64,000 nucleotides of DNA from Typhlomys cinereus (Eukaryota; Chordata; Mammalia; Rodentia; Platacanthomyidae). Each line of letters starts with the position of its first letter. Position 1 is the stretch's first letter. Below the pieces are notes generated by a model. It had not been told where the DNA came from, searched no databases, and was given only the letters and a program-made list of their open reading frames with translations. Made by a program: the position numbers and the translations under genes. The DNA lies in assembly GCA_023101885.1 (NCBI GenBank), contig JALPQD010000075.1, positions 7,334,709 through 7,398,708 of the forward strand. The letters run 5' to 3'. Shown here piece by piece: positions 57,029 through 64,000 of the stretch.

Positions 57029-57036
57029 ATTTAAAC
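57029..57036 (+). promoter_or_regulatory. MADCAM1: TATA-like box of MADCAM1
   Basis: TATTTAAA, 33-40 bases before the ATG. If used, transcription would start very close to the start codon. Confidence 0.6.
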
Positions 57037-57068
57037 CGCTTCCCCCAGCGGTGGGAGGCAGGGACAGC

Positions 57069-59701
57069 ATGCTGCCCAGTCCGGCCCTCCTGCTGGCCCT
57101 GGCCCTGGGCCTGGGGTGTCTACAGCTTGGGTTTGGTAAGCAAGGGGGTGGTGGGGTGAAGGGGTCCAAAGGAAGGGGCCATGGATGTGTGGAGGACACT
57201 GGACGGGACGGGATTGGAAGAGGTTCTGGGGGAAGGGAGGGTCCTCTCCCTTCACTCTGACCCCAGGTCCCAGCCCCTTGGGGTCACCAACCAGGGCTGA
57301 TCGATGCCCGTCCACTCAGGCCAGCCCCTCCACGTGGACCCCCCGGAGCCTGTGGTGACAGTAGCCATGGGAGCTTCGCTACAGCTCGTCTGCAGCCTGA
57401 CCTGCCAGGAGGGCGCCCAGGCCCGCGTGCAGTGGCGCGGGCTGGACATCGACTTGGGCACGGTGCAGTCGGGCGGGGGTAGCAGCGTGCTGTTCCTGCA
57501 GGGCGCCGCGTTGTCGCACGCGGGCACGCGCGTGTGCTTGGGCTCCTGCGGGGGGCCACAGTTCCAGCACTCCGTTCGGATCCTGGTGTACGGTGAGGCT
57601 CCCTCGGCCTCCCTCGGGGTGCGCGCCCTGTGCCCGCGCCCCAGGAAGGCCCCAACACTCCCTGGACCCTTCGTCCGCCCCAGACCTTCGATGGCCTCCT
57701 GTCCTACCCTCCCAGAACGCAGAGCGACACCCTCACCCCCAGCCCAGCCTCCCGCAGCTGCCGCCCGAGGTCTGAGCTCCGCCCCCCCATCCGTCCACAG
57801 CCTTCCCAGACCAGCTGGTGGTGTCGCCGATGCCCCTGATACCTGGCCAGGATCGAGAAGTGTCCTGCACCGCCCGCCGCGTGTGGCCCGTGGGACCCGA
57901 CGTCCTCTCCTTTGCCCTATTGCGGGGGGACCAGGAACTGCGGGGAGTCCGGGCGCTGGACCTGGAGCAAGAAGAAGAGGAGGACGTGCAGGAGGCAGAT
58001 GACCTGCTGCTGCGAGTGACCCAGCGCTGGCTGGTGCCGGACCTGGGGACTCCCACGCCGCCTGCTCTCCATTGCCAGGTCACCATGCAGCTGCCGGGGC
58101 TGGAGCTGACCCGCCGGGGGACTCTGCCGGGTGAGCTGCTTCCAGATAACCGATGGTGGAGCCTCACCCCGCCATGCATCCTGGATAGGGTGGTCACAAG
58201 ACTGGGTGCCTGCCTCCTTTGACAGCCAGAGAGACCATTCAGATGGCGTCCTGAGAGGGGTCAGCCCCCTAGCTCTGTCCTCACTTTGGTTTCACCAAGA
58301 TGGTCCCTGTATGGGTGTATCATGCCTGACCCCGCCCGGCTCCTTAGCTCCAGGCTTCCCTGATGCCCTGAGTGGTCCAGGGAGGGTGTGGAACGGCTCT
58401 GGCCCAACGCTGAGTCCCAGATGAGGAGATTGGGACAGGAGAGGGGCCCCAAGGTGGCAGAAGTGAAAATGCGCCCCTCTTTCCAGTCTTACAGACTTGG
58501 ATCTATCCAGAGCCCCCCAACGCCACTTCCACGGAGCCCCGCAACTTAGCCTCGCCAGGCCCTCATGAGACCATCACCACGGGATCCCCTGATACCACCA
58601 CCTTGCCATCCGCCCCCCAGTGGGGCTCCACACTTAAAACTGGAATTCTAGGCTCCGTGGGGACTTGTCACCCTGAGATCCGCCAGGGGCAGGGGGCCGA
58701 CTGGGAGCTGCTCTGTGAAGCCCCTTGTGGCCCAGGCGTGGCCGTGCACTGGGTCCTGGCTCCCGGGGGTCTGGCAGCCTACCACAAGCAGGAGGCAGGA
58801 GCCCGGGCCTGGCTGACTATGCCATCCCCTGGTCCTATTCCCGCGGGCTTGTTCCAGTGCCGCTTGGACCCCGGGGGCCAGGTGGCCAGCATGTACGTCC
58901 CCAGCCAGGTGTTCCCCAAGACCTGTGAGTGCTGGGGCCCGGAAGGTCTGGGAGGGTCAGAAAAGTGGGATTCAAATGTTAGTGGGCACTGGGGAGATGA
59001 TTCAGGGGTCAAAGCCAAGGCCTCACAAGATCCCAGATCTCAAATAAAAAAGCCAGGCTGACATGTGCCGACTCTAGAAGGCGGAGCCTGGGAAACCCCA
59101 AAGCAAAAGGAGGTAGAAGCAATCCAGGGTGATTTCCGATGTCACCTTTGGGCTTCCACAGGGGTACACAGTGTCCTCTGGTGGTGGTGGGGAGATGGTA
59201 CCAGGACTCAAGAGGCGGAGCCTGGTTCCCAGAAGCAAGCTGGCACAAGCCCAGGTGCCATGAGGTGGAGAGACTAAGGAGGACACCCACTGTCACCACG
59301 TATGCCAAGGGAGGATAAAATAACTTGAAACATGCGGGAGGTGGCACGTGCCTGCGATCCCAGGTCTTGGGAAGTGGAAACAGAAAGAACCGGAGTTCAA
59401 GACCAGGATCCTCTTCTGGGATAGGAACCTATCTAGGGAGGCCGGGGTGCAGTTCAATTGGCAGAGCACTCGCTCAGCACGCAGTCCTGGGCTTGATGCC
59501 AGCTGCATCTGAGCAGAGCCAGCGGGATGCTGTGGGCGGAGGGGTCCCGGCCCCTAACTGCTCTCCTCCTGTCTTGCAGCCCCTGACCCTGACGTGGTGG
59601 CCCTGCCGACCGCCCTGTGGATTGGCAGCTTGGTGCTGGTTCTGCTCCTGATGGGGTCCCTGGTCTACTGCCTGGGGAAGCGCTGCTGGCCCCCAGTCTA
59701 G
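57069..59701 (+). CDS. MADCAM1: Mucosal addressin cell adhesion molecule 1, 5 exons
   Basis: Exons 57069-57135, 57320-57592, 57801-58130, 58487-58924, 59580-59701; all GT-AG with phase-1 boundaries, giving 409 residues. Residues 1-22 are a Leu-rich signal peptide. Ig domain 1 (about 24-113) has paired Cys47/Cys51 and the VCLGSC pair. Its integrin loop reads Gly-Leu-Asp-Ile (63-66), not the usual Leu-Asp-Thr. Ig domain 2 (114-223) has an acidic loop EQEEEEDVQEADD (169-181) and the LHCQVTMQLPGLELT end. A short Ser/Thr/Pro-rich mucin-like segment (about 228-265) follows, then a third IgA-like domain as in rodents (WELLCEAPCGPGVAVHWVLAPG, FQCRLDPGG). The membrane segment is 381-401 and the cytoplasmic tail is very short (GKRCWPPV). 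The protein is the endothelial ligand for integrin alpha4beta7 in gut-homing of lymphocytes. Intron 4 has SINEs. Confidence 0.96.
58985..59170 (+). mobile_element. Long ID-type SINE, copy 6, in MADCAM1 intron 4
   Basis: GCACTGGGGAGATGATTCAGGGGTCA head, deleted box B part, body with GCGGAGCCTGGGAAACCCC and AAAGGAGGTAGAAGCAATCC. A second SINE-like head (CTCAATTGGCAGAGCACTCGC type) lies at 59440-59520. Confidence 0.8.
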
Positions 59702-59864
59702 TGCCCGACCTCCCTCCCCCAAGCTCCTCGGAGGCGCCTGACTGGACTGGGAGGCAGGCTGGTGGCCTTTCCTGCACTCCGGGCTCTGGGCAGCGAGGGG
59801 TGGTCCTGCCTTGGTGGTCAAGAATCCAGATGTTGGGCCTCCCCTACCCACCAGACCAGGGCCG

Positions 59865-59870
59865 AATAAA
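59865..59870 (+). terminator. MADCAM1: MADCAM1 polyadenylation signal
   Basis: AATAAA 164 bases after the stop codon, followed by a GT-rich stretch (TGTCTTCTGGTGT). Confidence 0.85.
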
Positions 59871-59889
59871 CGCCATGTAGTGTCTTCTG

Positions 59890-60600
59890 GTGTATCCAAT
59901 CACGCTGAGAAAATGGGAACCCCACCCAGGGGTCCCGGGCACGGCACACCCCGGAGCTAACTTGGTAGGGCCGGGAGAGGGAGCATGCGCTTCGGCAATC
60001 CCCACTAAAGTGGGAAAGAACTTGTGGGTGACATTAGGGGTTGTTAAGGGTTGGGGTGACAGGGGTGGGGGGCCAAGGGAAGCTGACAGATGAGGGGTTA
60101 AGGGGGGATGACAGAGGTGAGGGGCAGGGGTGACAGGAGTGGGGGGCCAAGGGGTGACAGGGGTGGGAAAGACAGTTAACAGGTGAAGGGATCACGATGC
60201 CAGATTTGATGTGAACACCAGCAGCAGCGTGAAGGGGCAGAACCGAAGAACAGCGCCCCTGGAGGCTAGGAAGACATGGTGGGGCCAGAGACGACCCCCC
60301 TACACACACGCACACACACACACACACCATGCATATACACATTCACACAGCAGATCATACACACACACATGCATAGCTGACCACACAGAACTGACCCCCA
60401 CACACACATACATAGCTGACCACACACAGAACTGACCCACACACACACATAAATACATAGCTGACCACACACACACACATACACAGCTGGAAGGGGTATA
60501 TGGAGGGCCCTGGGGGCACGCTATATTCTTGGATGGAGACTCAAAGATGCACCAGAGCCCAACCTGAGGGCGAAGCTGCAGATAATTTTTTTTTAAAGGA
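59890..60600. other. MADCAM1-TPGS1 spacer with GGGGTGACAG and CACACAGAACTGACC repeats
   Basis: Minisatellite-like GGGGTGACAGGGGTGGGGGGCCAAGG units at 60045-60180. CA-rich units with ATAGCTGACCACACACAGAACTGACC at 60300-60485, repeated three to four times. No gene. Confidence 0.75.
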
Positions 60601-60605
60601 GCCTG

Positions 60606-60800
60606 GACTGGAAGATGGTTCAGGGGTTAGCCTCTTGCCTTCCAAGCAAAAGGTCCTGAGTTTGGATCCTGGATTCCACGTGAAAACTCCAGGCAGCCTA
60701 TACTTCCTATACTGGAGAGAGGAGCCTGGGAAACCCTAGAGCAAAGCAAAAAGGAGGTAGTTGCAACCCAGGATGATATCCAAAAACACACACGGTGCCC
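60606..60800 (+). mobile_element. Long ID-type SINE, copy 7
   Basis: CTGGACTGGAAGATGGTTCAGGGGTTAG head, CTGAGTTTGGATCC box B, body with GGAGCCTGGGAAACCCTAGAGC and AAAAAGGAGGTAG. Confidence 0.8.
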
Positions 60801-60802
60801 TG

Positions 60803-60833
60803 AGAGACAGAGACAGACTAGAGACAGAGAGAA

Positions 60834-60909
<76 letters not shown>
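60803..60909. repeat. GA dinucleotide microsatellite
   Basis: AGAGACAGAGAC start grading into about 80 bp of nearly pure GA, following a SINE tail. Confidence 0.97.
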
Positions 60910-60911
<2 letters not shown>

Positions 60912-61265
60912 GATGGTTGCGTATCTGGTACCCACGGAGTCTGGTTGCTAGGAGACCATGCCCACTACCAAGATGGCAAGCAATTCAGCTTCATTCCGGA
61001 AACTAAGTCCTTCCTAGGGAGCCATTTTTAAGTCTTGGAAAACTCGTATTCTGGACGGAAGGTAGGACATCCAGCCACCAAGTACAAAGAAAGAGGACAG
61101 GGAGGATACCAGGTAGGAGTCAGGGATGAAGATGGCCGGTCCCTATTATCTCACGCACACCCAGTGGGGCGCGAGCTCCCTGCCCTTAACAAAGATGGCC
61201 GTCCAAAGGGCTTCACCGCGCTGCCAAGTATGGCGGTGCTTCCGGTGCCGCTGCCCTTAGCGAAG

Positions 61266-64000
61266 ATGGCGGCAGTCGAGAAGCGGCGGCCGGCAGTGGC
61301 GCCGGTGGCCAATTTCACAGACAGCGGCCGGACGTCAGTGTCCCAGGCAGCGGCGGCAGCTGAGAGCGAGGAGGATTTTCTTCGGCAGGTCGGCGTGACG
61401 GAGATGCTGCGATCGGCCCTGCTGAAGGTGCTGGAGACGCGGCCAGAGGAACCCATCGCCTTCCTGGCGCACTACTTCGAGAACATGGGCCTGCGCTCGC
61501 CGGCCAACGGCGGCGCCGGGGAGCCTCCGGGGCAGCTGCTTCTGCAGCAGCAGCGCCTCGGCCGCGCACTCTGGCACCTTCGCCTAGCTCACCACTCCCA
61601 GAGGTGCGGGCCGACGGCGGGCGGGACACCCGAACTACAACTCCCGACATGACCCGCGCAGGCCGGCCACACCGCCAGCGCGGGATGTCATGGGAATTGT
61701 AGTTCGTCCTGGTTTCCTGGGCTTGGGGCGGGAGCGGTAGTCGGACTTTAACTCCCGGCATACTTCTTGTGACCCCGCCCATTATAGGCGCTGGGTGTAC
61801 TGGGAGTTGTAGTCCACTCATCTCCATGTAGTGCTGAGCCTGAAGACGGGTCTCCAGGGTCCCCAGAGCAAAGCTAGGGGTTACCATTTGCATGAAGGTG
61901 ACTTTTCCAGGGGTGCTTTCTGGCAGGAAAGACTGGGAATTGCAGTTTTCAACTCTACCCCTGGCGACCTGCAGGACCCATATACAGGGTGCATGGTCTG
62001 ACTTAAAACAGAAACATTCTGTGAGAGTTGAAACCAAAAGTCTGAAGTCAGGTATGACCTCAAAGTCTGGGGGGTGGAGTCTTGTGTCTGAAGCTTTGGT
62101 GCTCCTCGGCCATGGTGCCCCATCTCTCTGTCCCTCCCCATTTGGCCTCTGCGCCACCGTTTTAACGTTTTTGAACCCTGTAAAGAAAGGTAGCTCACGT
62201 CTTCCAGCAGGACGTCCTCAGCTAGTTACACCTGTAAAAGGTGGACGTTCGTGTCCAAGTGGGGGCACGTTGTGAGGTCCCATGTGGACGTGAACTTGGG
62301 GTCTCTGCTTATCCTGGGACCTGGTGCTGCACCCCTACCTGGAGGCAGCTCAGAGCAGAAGCAGATGATGAGGCCAGACAAGTTCCCTGCTCCCCATGCT
62401 GAGGCTTAGCCCCTCATCTCCCCACTCTCCATGGTCCTGACAAGGCCTGTGAGGCCCACGGGACAGGTGACATGGGAAGCCTCAGACCAAGGCCCCGCAG
62501 TCTGCTTGGGGCTGCATAGCGTCCCTAGCATGTCACCGAGAAGGACCAGCCACCCTAGACCAGGGTCCTTCAGCCTTAGCCCATCTGCACAAGGCATGCA
62601 GGGTTCTGTATGGCCCTGGGCAAATTCCATAGCCTCTCTGCGGTCCAGTGGTAGCAGCTGTATCATCCCCAGATGTCTCCCAGCGTCCCCGACTGATAGC
62701 CTCTGGCTGAAGGAAGAGAGATCTTTGTGGGAACTTCTTTGCAAGCTGCCCCCGCACTCCCCAATTGGCACCAGAGCCCGCTGCCTCTGACCAATTCCTC
62801 AGGGGTCCCCGGGGGCCAGTGGGAGCCGCCTGCAAGATGAACATCCTTGTGCTGTGCTGCGCTCATCTATCCTTCCAAGAATCGCGCTGAGCGTTCCCCG
62901 GCAAGGAGTGCGGCTTGGAGATGCCACGAATACAGATGACAGGGCAGGCAGGGCTGTGTTGGGTTTTTCTGTGGGGCACCATCAGGAACAATGAGAGTGG
63001 AGGCAAGTGAGCTGGCGGGTGGGTAGGGGTGGGTGAAACTCACTGAAGCACTGGCAGGATTTTAAACCACAAGTGTATTGGTCAGAAAGCACCGTATCAC
63101 GCTTCTGTAACAAACAGCCCCGGCGCCTCTGTGGTATCAGCAGATGGGCAGTTTGGCCAGCTCAGCACCAGCACACGTGGTCTAATCTCCGCGTCTTCTG
63201 CAGTGAGCCAGCATGTAGTGGGCAGCCCCAGAACGTGCAGCAGTGATAGGTGGGAGTAGAAAGCAGAGCCCCACAAAGACAAGGGTCTGTCTGCGGTGGG
63301 CCGGCTCCTCCCTGGGGCTTTGGGTGAGATGTCAACCTGCAAGGAGCCTTGGTTTCTCTCCTCCCCACTCCTGAGGGACTCTGGGGTAGGGGAAGGGGGA
63401 ACTGCCCACCAGCATGGGCTGGGAAGGTCTCCCTGGGGTCTGTGTTCCAGTCATGGTGGAACTGTTGGCTCCAAGCCTGCCATGTGCTGGCAGCGTGTGC
63501 TGGGCAGAGTTCTGGATCAGGACTGCAGTGTGTGGGCAGAGCACTCCAAGCCAGCGTGAGGCCTGGTTCTGTCCCCCCGAAGGCAAGCATGATGTGCCTG
63601 ACATCCCGGGCCAGGGGAGGTCTGGTCATTTGCCACTTGGGCACATGAAGCCATGTGGCCTCGTCAGCATATTCTGCCGCCCTGGTGGGTGACAGGAAGA
63701 ACTGGGTCGTGAGTCACAGGTGAGAAGGTGGGCAGGGAACAGGGGGGGTGCCCATCAGCCAGGCTGGAGCGGGCGAAGGAAGAACCCTGGGATTTGCGGG
63801 GTGTGGGGGATGGCTGCAGGTCCTGAGGCTCTGATAACCACCTTTCGCAGGACAGCCTTCAATAACAACGTCAGCGTGGCCTACGAGTGCCTGAGCGCCA
63901 GCGGGCGCAAGAAGAAGCCGGGGCTGGACGGCCGCACGTACAGCGAGCTACTGAAGCGGGTCTGCAGGGACGGCGGTGCCCCAGAGGAAGTGGTGGCACC
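61266..64000 (+). CDS. TPGS1: Tubulin polyglutamylase complex subunit 1, partial (exon 1 and start of exon 2)
   Basis: Exon 1 is 61266-61603 and exon 2 starts at 63851 after CTTTCGCAG, running off the window end. The phase-2 junction joins CAG-AG to G-ACA, giving [18 protein letters not shown]. The start MAAVEKRR is the family start; the frame is open further upstream but without similarity. Visible text includes [43 protein letters not shown] (an RIIa-like docking/dimerisation fold), [29 protein letters not shown], and [15 protein letters not shown]. About 163 of some 290 residues are present. The protein (PGs1) is a non-catalytic scaffold of the TTLL1 polyglutamylase complex that modifies axonemal and neuronal tubulin. 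Its position after MADCAM1 matches human. Confidence 0.95.
61634..61947. promoter_or_regulatory. Cluster of ZNF143/SBS-like motifs in TPGS1 intron 1
   Basis: Five matches to the ACTACAATTCCCAGMATGC pattern in about 315 bp: 61634-61651 (plus), 61686-61703 (minus), 61745-61763 (plus, weaker), 61797-61814 (minus) and 61928-61947 (minus, weaker). They start 31 bases after the exon 1 donor site. ZNF143/THAP11 sites commonly sit near housekeeping promoters; occupancy here is inferred. Confidence 0.75.
61948..63850. other. Rest of TPGS1 intron 1, nothing recognised
   Basis: Single-copy-looking sequence without recognised exon or repeat, ending at the acceptor CTTTCGCAG for exon 2. Confidence 0.5.

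Noticed and set aside
1..64000. Prokaryote-style defence, toxin-antitoxin or biosynthetic systems
   Set aside because: The window is entirely vertebrate genomic DNA; no operon-like gene spacing, bacterial ribosome sites or phage genes occur.

Overview
This is mammalian nuclear DNA, most likely from a rodent. It has intron-containing genes with GT-AG junctions, CpG-rich promoters, poly-A SINEs and L1 tails, and long CA/GA/GATA microsatellites. Gene content and order (C2CD4C, SHC2, ODF3L2, MADCAM1, TPGS1) match the block on human chromosome 19p13.3. At least seven copies of an ID-headed SINE with an extra body of about 130 bp, and an IgA-like third ectodomain in MADCAM1, point to a rodent. The SINE architecture resembles the ID-like elements reported from geomyoid rodents (kangaroo rats, pocket mice), but that placement is a guess.

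Left part (1-11150): nested endogenous retroviruses plus a retrocopy. On the minus strand lie a gammaretrovirus-type LTR (5566-6007), a tRNA-Pro primer binding site, a leader carrying five hairpins with an identical loop and covarying stems (5110-5306), and the first 46 codons of gag. A spliced RTN4 (Nogo) copy lies further along in the same orientation (752-1415). On the plus strand, starting exactly at the outer LTR edge, is a 5'-truncated betaretrovirus-like provirus (6008-11150). It has decayed gag, a dUTPase fragment, no protease active site or reverse transcriptase, a broken integrase, a gamma-type env open except for one nonsense codon, a polypurine tract and a 3' LTR. This is the type-D layout: beta gag/pol with gamma-type env.

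Middle (11151-42300): a repeat-rich intergenic stretch including a TGCATGCA-containing minisatellite with higher-order duplication (16296-17105). Then C2CD4C (minus, single coding exon) and SHC2 (minus, 11 coding exons, PTB-CH1-SH2 adaptor, 594 aa). SHC2 introns hold SINEs, minisatellites and a three-level nested insertion (LTR-like element, L1 tail, ID SINE) with both target duplications visible.

Right part (42300-64000): ODF3L2 (minus, 4 coding exons, 277 aa, sperm-tail SHIPPO repeats). Then a 10 kb gene-free stretch with a tandemly duplicated LTR-like/CA-rich array. Then MADCAM1 (plus, 5 exons, 409 aa, preceded by two kappaB-like sites and a TATA-like box), and TPGS1 (plus, exon 1 and the start of exon 2, running off the window). 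The neighbouring genes are a conserved synteny block, not a pathway. Most of the unusual content is the retroviral complex, the leader hairpins, a ZNF143-type motif cluster in TPGS1 intron 1, and an altered integrin-binding triplet in MADCAM1.
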